Source of the DNA: Thermococcus onnurineus NA1 | Lineage (GTDB): Archaea; Methanobacteriota_B; Thermococci; Thermococcales; Thermococcaceae | Direction of reading: 5' to 3' | DNA: 64,000 nucleotides | Assembly: GCF_000018365.1 (NCBI RefSeq) | Contig: NC_011529.1 | Coordinates: forward strand, 1,674,001 to 1,738,000 | In this document: one piece after another, positions 7,789 to 19,754 of the stretch | How the letters are laid out: every line of letters starts with the position of its first letter | Numbering within the stretch: the stretch's first letter is position 1 | The notes under the pieces: generated by a model | What the model saw: only the letters and a program-made list of their open reading frames with translations | Databases searched by the model: none | Told to the model about the DNA's origin: nothing | Made by a program: the position numbers and the translations under genes

Positions 7789-9525
7789 ATGTTCAAGAAG
7801 TGTTTTATGAAGTACGCACACCATTTTCACGCCTACCAGCCGGGCGACATAGTTTATGTTAAGAACGGCGATGGAAGTAAGCCGATAGAGTATGAGGAGC
7901 GAAGGAGTTCTGTTGCCATAAAAATCCGCGGGGAGGAAGTCAGGGGGGAGAACTGGACGAGGGCAATGCTCTACTCCTACGAACACATAGCCGATACACT
8001 CTCGCGAATGAAGGGAATAAGCATAGACATTGAGCCGTTCACCGTTCTAATGCTCCTCCGCTACCACAGGAAGACCTTCGAGGAGACGGTTTCCCTCTTG
8101 GAGAAGTTTGATGCTGTTCCGACCACACCCTTCCATCCAATCGTCCCGCACCTCGACGAGTTCGAGCAGCGGATTCTGGCGAGGGTTTCCTTTGACTTCT
8201 ACGCCCCACTTACAGGGAGCAAGCCCGTCGTTGGCTACTGGCTTCCCGAGGCTGTCATAACACGGGGGAGCGCCGAGATAGTCGAGTCCTCAACGGATAA
8301 AAGGCTCGTCTTCCTCCTCGACGAGAGGCAGCTCCTCTACGACTTTCCTCAGGCCAAATACTCCTGCAATCGCTATTCTAACTCCTTTGTCTTCGGTCGC
8401 GAGTGGGGACTGAGCGACGCCTTCGCTTTTAACACCCTCAACGTCTCGGAACTGATAGAGGGAACCCTCAGACGGTGGGACGACTATAAGGAGAGCCTGG
8501 GAGTTCCGTACTTAGTTTTTACTGCCAGCGACCTTGAGAGCCTCCTCGGAAATCCGGCCCAGCTCGACAGGTTTACAGCATGGATGGAGGGCCTCGAAGG
8601 GAATGGTGTCGAGAGAGTTTCTGCCATGGAGTTCGTTAAGAAAAAGCTCACTGATGAGTTCAAGCGCCTCGAGGGAGAATGCGAGTTTGAGATGGGCGTC
8701 AGGGACTACTCTGCCTGGAGCGACTACTTCGACTTAAGCCTCGACGGAAAGACGAGCGATTCGAGGTGGCTGGGCTACAGAAGGGCCGATGGAAAGGTCT
8801 TTGCCCGTGAGGTGGAGGGGAGGAGGATAAGTCAGCTCTGGAAGGTCGCTTTCACGCGCCTTTTTGAGGAGCTAAATAGGACTGTGAGATTGGGCGTGCT
8901 TGAAGGTTTGAAGGATTTCAACGCCAACGTCGAGGAGTTCCTCGTGAGATATGCGAGGATTTTCTTCAAGGATTACTATGACTACTTCGGCATTGAAACT
9001 TCAATGGACTACGTCCTCGAGCCAGCGAACGGCGAGAAGAAGGCCCTGAAGCTCGGAAGGATTTATTACCTCATGCTTCTGGCAAATCACTCCTGCCCGA
9101 GATTCTGGGAGAACCTCGACACGCGCGTGGCTTTCGGCAACGTCTCGGTAATGGCTAAGGCCCTCATTGAGCTTATGGAGTACTTCAACGACGAGGGGAG
9201 AAACATCTTCGTCGAGGCCTACCTGAAGCTCCTGAACTTCGGTAGACTCTACCACCTTTGGAACTTCGGCTCATTACCGGCTCTCGAAGGCTGGGAAACA
9301 AGCGAGAAAGCGTGGAATAGCGCGCTGAAGCCAGAGGTACCTAACAGCGGCTACAACGTGGTGACGAGGGCCGCACTCTACGTCGGAGGGAGGGACATGA
9401 AGGGCGAGCTTAAGGCCCTGATCGGATCCTACAACCTCGAGTGGGCCGTTGCCGACACCGGCCACATTCCGGGCGAGAGGCACGGCCACTGGGAGAATCA
9501 GGAGTGGTGCGAGCACAGAGACTGA
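7789..9525 (+). CDS. GH57-like glycoside hydrolase (alpha-amylase/alpha-mannosidase type)
   Basis: A 578-residue cytoplasmic-looking protein with no signal peptide. The N-terminal YAHHFHAYQPGD resembles GH57 region 1 (H-x-H-Q-P). PVVGYWLPEAVIT resembles region 2 (G-x-W-P-E). LVFLLDERQLL and YLVFTASDLESLLG occupy the places of later conserved regions, but I cannot place the catalytic Glu and Asp with confidence. The C-terminal 200 residues are mostly helical. GGTGA lies 5 nt before the ATG at 7789; a second in-frame ATG at 7810 is possible. The substrate is presumably an alpha-glucan or related oligosaccharide (inference from the family). Confidence 0.72.
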   Translation: MFKKCFMKYAHHFHAYQPGDIVYVKNGDGSKPIEYEERRSSVAIKIRGEEVRGENWTRAMLYSYEHIADTLSRMKGISIDIEPFTVLMLLRYHRKTFEETVSLLEKFDAVPTTPFHPIVPHLDEFEQRILARVSFDFYAPLTGSKPVVGYWLPEAVITRGSAEIVESSTDKRLVFLLDERQLLYDFPQAKYSCNRYSNSFVFGREWGLSDAFAFNTLNVSELIEGTLRRWDDYKESLGVPYLVFTASDLESLLGNPAQLDRFTAWMEGLEGNGVERVSAMEFVKKKLTDEFKRLEGECEFEMGVRDYSAWSDYFDLSLDGKTSDSRWLGYRRADGKVFAREVEGRRISQLWKVAFTRLFEELNRTVRLGVLEGLKDFNANVEEFLVRYARIFFKDYYDYFGIETSMDYVLEPANGEKKALKLGRIYYLMLLANHSCPRFWENLDTRVAFGNVSVMAKALIELMEYFNDEGRNIFVEAYLKLLNFGRLYHLWNFGSLPALEGWETSEKAWNSALKPEVPNSGYNVVTRAALYVGGRDMKGELKALIGSYNLEWAVADTGHIPGERHGHWENQEWCEHRD

Positions 9526-9628
9526 ATATTCTGACTTCAAATTTTCTTTATTGACGCAAGCAATCATTGCGGAGATTGGAAAGATGCTGGCAAAAGAAAA
9601 CCGCTCCCTATCACAAAGGTGGTGCTGA

Positions 9629-9772
9629 ATGAAGGAGTCCAAATCCTCTGGAGGGGACTCTTTCATACTGGAGCTGATATTTGGAACCCTGAATGGAGAG
9701 GAGTACTTGAAGTTGAAACGAATACTGGAGAAGATTGAAAAGCTGTTCGATGAACGACAACTTCCGCCTTAG
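9629..9772 (+). CDS. Small protein, 47 aa
   Basis: A short frame from ATG at 9629 with a good RBS (AAGGTGGTG) about 5 nt upstream. The product, beginning MKESKSSGGDSFILELI and ending KLFDERQLPP, is likely a single amphipathic helix with a flexible N-terminus. It overlaps the end of the converging cca gene by four bases. The same-strand stretch just before it (9552-9628) is also open in another frame and reads TQAIIAEIGKMLAKENRS up to a stop at the start of this gene, so the two may be remnants or a tiny two-gene unit. No family recognised. Confidence 0.45.
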   Translation: MKESKSSGGDSFILELIFGTLNGEEYLKLKRILEKIEKLFDERQLPP

Positions 9773-11133
9773 CCCTTCAAATTCCACTTTTTCCTGCTCA
9801 GGAAGAGGTATGCCTCTCTCTTGAGCTCCCCTGGAACGTAATCCACCAGAATATCAGCGGAGTGGATGAACTCTCTTACCTGCTTGCCCAAGGCAACTTG
9901 ATTCTTCTCCAGGAGCTCTACAATGACGTCGACGATGCTCTCCTTAACCCTCTTCTCCGCGTACAGCCTCTTTCCAATCAGCCAGACCCTCTCGTTCTTC
10001 CGGTAGAAGTCCCAGCCCCTCTCAGTGAAGAACTCCGGGCCGGGCTTTATGGTTATCTTCTCGCGCACTATTCTGTCCAGCTCCAGCATGATGAACGCTT
10101 CCTCCCCAACGTAGCCGTAGTCCCAGCCGAGAACCCTGAAGTTCTCCCTTCTCAACGCTTTCTCGAAGCCTCTGGCACTCCTCTCCAGCTGCGGGAGGAT
10201 CAGGTCATCAACAAGCTGGGGCTTTTTGAAGAGGAGCGTGACGAGGTGTGTTCTCTTTCTTCTGAGCTCTCCGAGGTAGTTCTCTCCCGTGCTCTCCGTC
10301 GGGAAGAAGAACTCTACGAGGGGCTCTTCCAGAAATTGATGGGCCTTGAAGTAGAACCTCCCGAACTTCTCCCAGCCCAGATTTGCGGCGACGTTCCTCC
10401 TCGGGTCAACGGGGTCTATGACGATGAGCGGCTTGTCCCCTTCAGCTTCCCTCTTAATGGTCTTCATGGCTATTTCTGGTTCACTCTTGAGCCAGCCGGC
10501 AGGGTCTATTATCTTCTGCCTCAGCATGAAGTCGGCCTTCTCCAGAACATCCAGGAATGAGCCGTACTTGATAATCAGGATTTCGGCAAGGTAGCCCGAA
10601 AAGCCCCTCACGTAAATCTCGCTGCCGTAGGCGTTTATTCCCTTGAGGAAGCGCTTCAAAAGCCTGACATCGTCGTTTCTGCCGTGGAGGTTTTCAAGCA
10701 CCCACTTCGTGTGGAGTATGGAGCGATCAACTGCCGTTCTGACGTCCTTCCAGCTGTCGACGTCGTAGCAGGGGACTATATCAACCTTGACCCCTTTATA
10801 GCGGGCTCTCACGTAGGGGTGCTCCGCGTAGGCAACTTCGTAGCTATCGAGCCTCTCCGCTATGGCCTTACCAAGCTCGAGGCCCTTCCCGCGGAGCTCT
10901 TCGAGGGGAGTGTCGAGGGGAAAGGCCATGAAGAGGTCAACGTCGTGGTCGCCGGCTAGGTAAGTGTCCTTGGCGAGGGAACCAACAAAATAAGGTTTAA
11001 TGTCAAGGCCAAGCTCTTCAGCCCTTCCACGGGCTATGTTCTCGATCTCTCGCATCAGGCCTTCAATAAAAGCCCTCTCCTCTTCGTTCGGCCTGATCCT
11101 GACGAGGACTTCCCCAATAACTTCTTGAACCAT
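9769..11133 (-). CDS. cca: Archaeal class I CCA-adding tRNA nucleotidyltransferase
   Basis: 454 residues. It adds or repairs the CCA 3' end of tRNA without a nucleic acid template. The nucleotidyltransferase signature GSLAKDTYLAGDHDVD, with the two carboxylates of D-H-D-V-D, is followed by the third at KVDIVPCYDVD. Then come LHTKWVLENLHGRNDDVRLLKRFLK and FSGYLAEILIIKYGSF, typical of archaeal CCA enzymes. Length matches the family. ATG at 11133 is preferred because GGAGTG lies 6-7 nt upstream; in-frame GTG 11142 and ATG 11139 are alternatives. It follows thpR with almost no gap, making an RNA-processing operon. Confidence 0.95.
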   Translation of the reverse strand: MVQEVIGEVLVRIRPNEEERAFIEGLMREIENIARGRAEELGLDIKPYFVGSLAKDTYLAGDHDVDLFMAFPLDTPLEELRGKGLELGKAIAERLDSYEVAYAEHPYVRARYKGVKVDIVPCYDVDSWKDVRTAVDRSILHTKWVLENLHGRNDDVRLLKRFLKGINAYGSEIYVRGFSGYLAEILIIKYGSFLDVLEKADFMLRQKIIDPAGWLKSEPEIAMKTIKREAEGDKPLIVIDPVDPRRNVAANLGWEKFGRFYFKAHQFLEEPLVEFFFPTESTGENYLGELRRKRTHLVTLLFKKPQLVDDLILPQLERSARGFEKALRRENFRVLGWDYGYVGEEAFIMLELDRIVREKITIKPGPEFFTERGWDFYRKNERVWLIGKRLYAEKRVKESIVDVIVELLEKNQVALGKQVREFIHSADILVDYVPGELKREAYLFLSRKKWNLKG

Positions 11134-11138
11134 TACCA

Positions 11139-11693
11139 TCACTCCGCCAGTTCAAACCTCGCCACGGTCTCGTAAATCGGGCCCTTGGGGGTGAGCGTGC
11201 TTTTCTTCAGTTCTATAGCGTCGACCTCAAACTCTCCGAAGTCCTCGTTTGCCAGATCCTTCAGCGCCATCGCCAGTTCCAGCTTGTCCCTCACGAACTT
11301 GACGCGACCGATTGTGATGTGGGCGACGAAGTCTTTGTCCTTCTTGAAGCCCAGCCTCCTCATCTCGCGTTCAACGTCGTTTGCTATGGCCTTAATGCCC
11401 TCGTCGTTCTCTATTCCAGCCCAGATGACGCGGACGTAGTTCGGGTTTGGGAAGAGGCCGATTCCCTTGACCCTGACCCTGTGCTTTTTGTGCTTCTTCG
11501 CTATTTCTGCCAAAGCCCTCTTCACTTCTTCGGCGGTTGCCTCGTCGATCTCGCCGAGGAACTTGAGCGTGACGTGGAAGTTCTCCCTCTCAACGAACTT
11601 TATCTTCGCCGCTTTATTTCCAATCCTTTCCTGAGCTTTCAGGAGGTTGTCCCTCACCTTGTCACCAACTTCAATGGCTATGAACGCCCTCAT
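11139..11693 (-). CDS. thpR: RNA 2',3'-cyclic phosphodiesterase (2H family, LigT/ThpR)
   Basis: 184 residues, starting [18 protein letters not shown]. The two H-x-T/S-x catalytic tetrapeptides of the 2H phosphoesterase family are present as HVTLKFLG and HITIGRVK. The enzyme opens 2',3'-cyclic phosphates on RNA, and some members ligate 2'-5' ends of tRNA halves. The ATG follows CAGGTGGTGTT; a longer frame upstream lacks an RBS and homology. Its coupling to cca fits a tRNA-processing role. Confidence 0.95.
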   Translation of the reverse strand: MRAFIAIEVGDKVRDNLLKAQERIGNKAAKIKFVERENFHVTLKFLGEIDEATAEEVKRALAEIAKKHKKHRVRVKGIGLFPNPNYVRVIWAGIENDEGIKAIANDVEREMRRLGFKKDKDFVAHITIGRVKFVRDKLELAMALKDLANEDFGEFEVDAIELKKSTLTPKGPIYETVARFELAE

Positions 11694-11833
11694 AACACCA
11701 CCTGATACCAGAAAGAATTGGGAAGTTAAATCAGTTTTCCTGAGTGATTGGAACAATAGGTAGACCTTGGGAGAATTTCATAAGCTTAAGATGACGTGTT
11801 GGTACCTCAAAACAAAAGAAAGAAAAATGTTGA

Positions 11834-14800
11834 TCATCCCATAAATACTATTGTTATACTGTCGCCCGCACTAAAGCCGCTGGTGTCTCCCTGATCCGCT
11901 CCGGGCAGTGGAATATCTGCCCCCGGCTCGGTGTCCTGCCAGAGGCCGACGATGTACTGGACGTTCCTGTAACTCTCTATGTTCGGGTAAATCTTTGTCA
12001 GGAAGTAGTACGTTCCGGCCGCGGTGCTGTCAGCGTCGGTACCGTAGATCGTGAACACCGTTGCGTTTAAGCTCCTATCCGCGAAGCTCTGGATGACGAA
12101 GTATCCCTGCGTGACGTTCCACCACGGTTTCGGAGCGGTCCATGTGACGTTGCCCTGGGGCGTTACTATCGTTATGGTTCCCCCGAAGATTTCCATGTGA
12201 ACCATTGAAACGTTATCGTATCTTGCGGTTATTGGATTGACGAGGGGTCCACCGACGGAGACCACGGTGTCCCCCGGGGAAACCTCCCCGAGGTCAAACG
12301 TGCTGGCCAGTCTGGCCGTCCTTCTGACGTTGGCTCCGGAAGACACGGTCGGTGAGACGTAAAGGGCCGTCGAGAAAGCGTCGGGGGTGCCGAGGTTGTT
12401 GAACACGAAGAACAACCTGCTCGCGTTCCCCACCGAGCTGGGGTAGTCCCCGATGGGGAAGAGGGCGTAGTCACCTGATGGGGTTAGCACCACGTCGATC
12501 ACCCTGCTCTCCTGGAATCCAAGCGTTACTGTTGTGGTGTAAGTTTCGTATCCCGTTCTCGCGAGTGCAATGGTGTGGTTCCCCGCCGGAATTTCCAGGG
12601 TTAACGGGGTCATTCCCCTGTAGTTCCCGTCGATGTAGACGCTGGCGTTCGAGGGCCTGGAGAGGATCTTGAGGGTTGCTACGGGTTCTCCCAGGAGGGT
12701 TACCCTCCTCTCGGGCAGCTTTATTTCGTTCCCATTGGTCAGGTTCAGGAGAACCTGGTAGGTGTAGTTGCCTGGTTCGAGTCCTGTGGCGTTAACCTTG
12801 AAATCGTTCTGCCCTCCCCACATCCAGTACGTCTCGGTCTCTCTGTCCGTCACGGCCTGTATCGTCGCGTAGGGATTGTTGTTGATGCCTATGAACGTGT
12901 CCACCAGGGTCAGCACGAGGTCAGCCCGACCGGGATAGGTGGTTCCGTACTGGAGTGAGCCGTTGACCTGGTACAGATAGACGGGCACGCTCTTTTCAAG
13001 TACTATTGGGTCGCTTTCAACCCCAGTGGCGGCGTTTTTAACTGTGATAATGGCCCTCTGGTCGATGATGCTTATGTCGAGGACGGTGACGATCCAGTCG
13101 GTGCCCTCGATGGCCTGCGGCTGGCCGACCTGGTACCACTCGATGCCCCTGTCCTTGCCGAGGTTGGTCAGCACGAGCTTGGCGTAGTTCACATCGACGA
13201 GGCTCTTTGTCCTGACGTAAAGCCATGACTGGGCAAGGGTGTCCATGTCCGATGGGGTCGGGGAGATGTAGTCCGCTAGGGGAATGTCGAGTGAGACCAC
13301 GAGGTCGCTCCCCTCGGGAATCTGTGAGTTGACGCCTGTCCATATGGTCCGGTTGAGCACTGGAATCCTAACCTCGAAGTACTCCAGGTTTCCGGTGACT
13401 CCGTCCTGGTACTTGTCCCTAACCTTGATGTATACGGGCACCACAGAGGAGTCGGCAATCGCCGACGCGGCCTCGATCGCGTCCGTGACGTCCAGGAAGA
13501 TGGTGCTGTTCGGGAAGGGGTGGGCCTGGTAATTGGCGAGATCCTGGGGAGTGGCACGGTAGCCCATGTAGAAGTTGAGGTACCGTCTGCTCCACGTGGG
13601 AGAGTCGGGGTTTCCAATTCCTATCTCTATTCCACTGGACTCTTGGTTCCACACCCCGCCGATTATCTCTCCCCTGAGCGGGTGATTGATTTTGAAGCCC
13701 GCGAGAACCTTGGGCTGGTACGGTTGGGGATATTTCGGTACCATCACGAAGGCATAGCCCTGACTTATCTCGTGGTTGGGGTCCTGGGCGGCCTGGTAGG
13801 TGAGCCAGAAATAGCCCTTGTCGCCCCAGTCTTCCCCCCAGGAGTTCAGGAGCAGAAAGGCTCCCTGGCCGTCGGGAGTTTGCTTTGTGTCATCGTATCC
13901 GACTATTGTCACGGCGTGGCCGCCCTCGTAGTTCCCGCGGTTCTGGTTGAGGGCGTATATGTTGTTGGTGGAGTTAAATCCGTAGAACTCGCCGTATACG
14001 TTGATCCCGGTGTACGCGATGTAGCCGTAGGCGAGCAGTCCCTTCAGGTAATTGAACTGGGTGCTGTTCGTAAGATCGAGCATGTATATGTCCCAGGGGT
14101 AGCCTATGGGGGAGGCCATTCCATCGACCCCGCGGTTGTAGGGGGCACTGAGCCATTGGGTGTCGTTAGGCCATAGCCAGGCGTAGTTGTCGGGGTCTCC
14201 ATAGGGCCCGTAGACGAACAGGGGGAACATGTTCAGGGGAACGGCTCCGATCGTCGAGATTAGATTCATCGCGTCCAGCATGTAGCTGCCGCTGTCGGTT
14301 CCATCGTTTATCAGGTTGTAGGTGAAGATGGGGTTCATTATCTCCCCGTCCGTGGACGGCGTGGGATTGCCTCGGAACCAGTTAATCATGTATGTCCAGG
14401 TATAGTACGTGGACGCCCATCCAACACACGAACCCACAGCACCCTGGCTCCCTACCGGCGGTAGGTAAAGGCCGTTTACGACCTTCGCAGGCAGGCTGTC
14501 CAGTGAAAATGCATTTGGGTAGGCCAGGTTCTTCAGGGCTTTCCTAAGTGAGTTCGTCCTTCCAGGATATCCTGGAGCGTTCTTAATGAGCTCTAGGTAC
14601 TTCTGCGGCGTTAGCTGCTTGGGCTCGAATCCCGTAACTCTTGCGTATTCCTCCGGAGAGACGTACAGGGCTCCCAGGGAGTATTTCTGTGCTGGAGTAG
14701 AACCGTTCCCTGTGGTCTCTGGGGTTCCTGGCGCCGCGTTGACGAAAAACAACGAAAAAGTAAGCACGGCCAGAATTAGGATTGCGTGTAGTTTTTTCAC
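11834..14800 (-). CDS. Secreted papain-like (C1A) protease with PEGA and S-layer-type C-terminal domains
   Basis: 988 residues. A signal peptide is clear: KK followed by a hydrophobic run LHAILILAVLTFSLFF and an Ala site. The protease domain carries the triad region: Cys125 in SQGAVGSCVGWA, His295 in GGHAVTIVGYDD and Asn319 in LLLNSWGEDWG. After it come beta-rich regions, then a PEGA module (about 700-765) with VYIDGNYRGMTPLTLEIPAG. The last ~170 residues (FNNLGTPDAFSTALY to DTSGFSAGDSITIV) match the C-termini of the giant protein at 29315 and, more distantly, the polytopic protein at 35932. It probably processes or degrades proteins at the cell surface while held in the envelope (inference). 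GTG at 14800 is preferred because GGGTGG lies 5 nt upstream; GTG 14809 is possible. Confidence 0.92.
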   Translation of the reverse strand: MKKLHAILILAVLTFSLFFVNAAPGTPETTGNGSTPAQKYSLGALYVSPEEYARVTGFEPKQLTPQKYLELIKNAPGYPGRTNSLRKALKNLAYPNAFSLDSLPAKVVNGLYLPPVGSQGAVGSCVGWASTYYTWTYMINWFRGNPTPSTDGEIMNPIFTYNLINDGTDSGSYMLDAMNLISTIGAVPLNMFPLFVYGPYGDPDNYAWLWPNDTQWLSAPYNRGVDGMASPIGYPWDIYMLDLTNSTQFNYLKGLLAYGYIAYTGINVYGEFYGFNSTNNIYALNQNRGNYEGGHAVTIVGYDDTKQTPDGQGAFLLLNSWGEDWGDKGYFWLTYQAAQDPNHEISQGYAFVMVPKYPQPYQPKVLAGFKINHPLRGEIIGGVWNQESSGIEIGIGNPDSPTWSRRYLNFYMGYRATPQDLANYQAHPFPNSTIFLDVTDAIEAASAIADSSVVPVYIKVRDKYQDGVTGNLEYFEVRIPVLNRTIWTGVNSQIPEGSDLVVSLDIPLADYISPTPSDMDTLAQSWLYVRTKSLVDVNYAKLVLTNLGKDRGIEWYQVGQPQAIEGTDWIVTVLDISIIDQRAIITVKNAATGVESDPIVLEKSVPVYLYQVNGSLQYGTTYPGRADLVLTLVDTFIGINNNPYATIQAVTDRETETYWMWGGQNDFKVNATGLEPGNYTYQVLLNLTNGNEIKLPERRVTLLGEPVATLKILSRPSNASVYIDGNYRGMTPLTLEIPAGNHTIALARTGYETYTTTVTLGFQESRVIDVVLTPSGDYALFPIGDYPSSVGNASRLFFVFNNLGTPDAFSTALYVSPTVSSGANVRRTARLASTFDLGEVSPGDTVVSVGGPLVNPITARYDNVSMVHMEIFGGTITIVTPQGNVTWTAPKPWWNVTQGYFVIQSFADRSLNATVFTIYGTDADSTAAGTYYFLTKIYPNIESYRNVQYIVGLWQDTEPGADIPLPGADQGDTSGFSAGDSITIVFMG

Positions 14801-14891
14801 TAAAACCACCCGTTGAAGTTCTTGGAAGTGAAAGCTTAAAACTCTTTGGCTATGGAATCTGACTTTTTATCTGGAAGTAAAAAAAGAAACC

Positions 14892-15356
14892 TCACTCCCT
14901 CACAACAACAGGGAACTCTTCCCAAGGGAAGACTATCCACTGGTCGGTCCTGAAGACATAGAAGTCAGGAACGACCTTAGTCCAGGGCTTCATGCTGAGG
15001 CAGGCGACCTTTACCTCCCTAGCGCCAGCCTTCTTGACTTCCTCTATGACTACCTCAAGAGTCTTACCTGTGTCGCTGACGTCGTCGACGATGACGACCC
15101 TCTTTCCATTCAGCGAACCATGCAGCGGTATTGTCACTACTGGTTTCTCCATGTGCTCCTCTATATCCTTGTAGAACTTGACGGCTATGATCTCGACGTC
15201 AACGTCGCCAAGGATGTGGCTGAGCATTACAGCGGGAATGAGGCCGCCCCTAGCGACGCCGACTATGACGTCGGGCATGAACTTCTTCCTCAGCTCTTCG
15301 GCGAGCGCGAAGACCGCCCTGTCAATCTGCCACCAGGTAAGGTAAATCTTGTCCAT
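14892..15356 (-). CDS. Phosphoribosyltransferase (xanthine/guanine type)
   Basis: 154 residues. It transfers the ribose phosphate of PRPP to a purine base in salvage. The PRPP loop VVIVDDVSDTGKTLE is intact, preceded by the hydrophobic VIVGVARGGLIPAVMLS. The C-terminal KVVPDFYVFRTDQWIVFPWE is characteristic of archaeal Gpt-like enzymes annotated as xanthine-guanine or hypoxanthine transferases. CGGAGGTG precedes the ATG. A TATA-like CTATATATTT (about 15430-15441) lies some 75 nt upstream. Confidence 0.92.
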   Translation of the reverse strand: MDKIYLTWWQIDRAVFALAEELRKKFMPDVIVGVARGGLIPAVMLSHILGDVDVEIIAVKFYKDIEEHMEKPVVTIPLHGSLNGKRVVIVDDVSDTGKTLEVVIEEVKKAGAREVKVACLSMKPWTKVVPDFYVFRTDQWIVFPWEEFPVVVRE

Positions 15357-15493
15357 GTTAACACCTCCGAATAGCGCAGGTTGGAAAGGCCTTCAATTTA
15401 AGGCTTTCGTCTGATGGCAAGAAGTTAAATATATAGACTTAAAAAGCCTCCGTTAACAGAGAGATGTCAAAGCATAAGAAAAAAGGGGAGAAT

Positions 15494-18363
<2,870 letters not shown>

Positions 18364-18415
18364 CCTGCAGGGTAAGAAGGTAGAAAAGGTAAATGTCGGA
18401 CAAATTATCCAAACG

Positions 18416-18850
18416 TCAAAGCCCTTCGTAGACCAGCCTGAGCCTGTAGGCGTGTTTGAGCTCCTCACTTGCCATCATCCTAAAAATCTGGCTGAGAGAG
18501 TCCTTTAGGATTTCAGATAGCTTCGTATAGAGCTCGTAGGCGTGTTTCTCCCTTATCAACGCCTCAAGTATCAACTCCTCGAGGCTCTCGGGCTCAACCC
18601 TTTCGTCGCTCAGCATGGGCTCCAGCGAAAGTGAGTCTAGGTAGTCTATAACGGCCGTGCCTTTCAGAGTCCCCCCGGAGAGCATCCCTTCGAGGGTCTT
18701 CCTGTGCCTGAGCTCCTCCTCCGCTATGATGCGGAAGGTCTCAACGAACTCGGGCCTTTCGTAGGTGGCGAACGTTTCGCCGAGCTTGTACAGGTTGTAG
18801 AGCTCGTTCTCCTGCCAGATGAGTCTTTCGAGCAGCTCACGAAGGTTCAT
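18416..18850 (-). CDS. Ferritin-like / rubrerythrin-type diiron protein
   Basis: 144 residues, all-helical, with paired carboxylate/histidine motifs: EEELRHRKTLEG in the first half and REKHAYELY with ASEELKHAYRL in the second, as in the ferritin-like four-helix bundle. No rubredoxin-type CxxC domain is present, so it is not a full rubrerythrin. The role is probably peroxide handling or iron binding (inference). It overlaps the upstream HAD gene by ATGA, so the two are translationally coupled. Confidence 0.82.
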   Translation of the reverse strand: MNLRELLERLIWQENELYNLYKLGETFATYERPEFVETFRIIAEEELRHRKTLEGMLSGGTLKGTAVIDYLDSLSLEPMLSDERVEPESLEELILEALIREKHAYELYTKLSEILKDSLSQIFRMMASEELKHAYRLRLVYEGL

Positions 18851-19653
18851 TCTGAAGCCTCCAGCTTAACCTTCAGGTATTCGAGCAGCTCCTTAATGCT
18901 CGGGAGGATTAGGTCGGGTTTTACCTCGCTCTTCTCAACGTCTTTCAGCGTGCTGACGCCTGTCAGGACCATTATTGCCTTCATGCCAAATCTCCTGGCG
19001 AAGGCTATGTCCGTGTCGAGCCTGTCGCCCACCATCCATATCTCGTCGACGTCACCGAGCTTCTCCCTGACGACCTCGTAAGCGGGTTCGTTGGGCTTGC
19101 CTATTATGAGGGGATCAGCATCTGTCGATGCCTTCAGCGCCGCTATAATCGACCCCGCTCCTGGATAAAGACCTTCCTCGGAGGGATACGTTGTGTCCGG
19201 ATTGGTTCCTATGAACTTCGCTCCGTTCCTTATTGCCAGCGTTCCGTACTTCAGCTTCTCGTAGGTTAACTCAGGGTCGAGGCCGACCACGACGTATTTG
19301 ATATCCCTCCACCTTTCCCTTGCTTCCTCGAGGCCCATCACGGGCCAGCCCATCCTCACTACTTCCTCTTGGAGTCCTTTCCCGCCAATGACAAAGATGG
19401 GGCCTTCCTTAAAGTGGGTCTGGAGGTACCTGGCGGTGGCGTAGCCGGAGGTGATGATACGCTCTTCTTCAACGTCTATTCCCATCCTGAGGAGCTTCTC
19501 GCGGTACATCTGGGCATTCCTGGTGGAGTTGTTGGTGAGGAAGGCGAAGGGGATGTCCCTTTCTTTCAGGAAGTTTACTACCTCTCGCGTGCCATCTATG
19601 GGCTTATTGCCCCGGTATATCACGCCGTCCATGTCGAAGATGAGTCCGATCAT
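18847..19653 (-). CDS. HAD-IIA family (NagD-like) sugar or nucleotide phosphatase
   Basis: 268 residues. HAD motif 1 is FDMDGVIYRG with nucleophile and acid Asp, motif 2 is FLTNNSTRN, motif 3 includes IGKPNEPAYE, and motif 4 is MVGDRLDTDIAFA. The C2a cap between motifs 2 and 3 marks the NagD/4-nitrophenylphosphatase class. The substrate is a small phosphorylated compound that cannot be named. ATG 19653 is preferred: AGGTGT lies 5-6 nt before it; an in-frame GTG at 19662 overlaps the RBS. Confidence 0.92.
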   Translation of the reverse strand: MIGLIFDMDGVIYRGNKPIDGTREVVNFLKERDIPFAFLTNNSTRNAQMYREKLLRMGIDVEEERIITSGYATARYLQTHFKEGPIFVIGGKGLQEEVVRMGWPVMGLEEARERWRDIKYVVVGLDPELTYEKLKYGTLAIRNGAKFIGTNPDTTYPSEEGLYPGAGSIIAALKASTDADPLIIGKPNEPAYEVVREKLGDVDEIWMVGDRLDTDIAFARRFGMKAIMVLTGVSTLKDVEKSEVKPDLILPSIKELLEYLKVKLEASE

Positions 19654-19754
19654 TATGGACACCTACACTTGAGATAGTGAAGACCTAAAAAGTATTTTGG
19701 CCTTCAAAAAATTTATATATTCTCATTTCTTTTACGTTGGGGAGTGTGAATCTG

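Noticed and set aside
13520-14176. 218-codon frame opposite the protease gene
   Set aside because: Shadow of a GC-rich coding region; the reverse strand holds the protease triad here.
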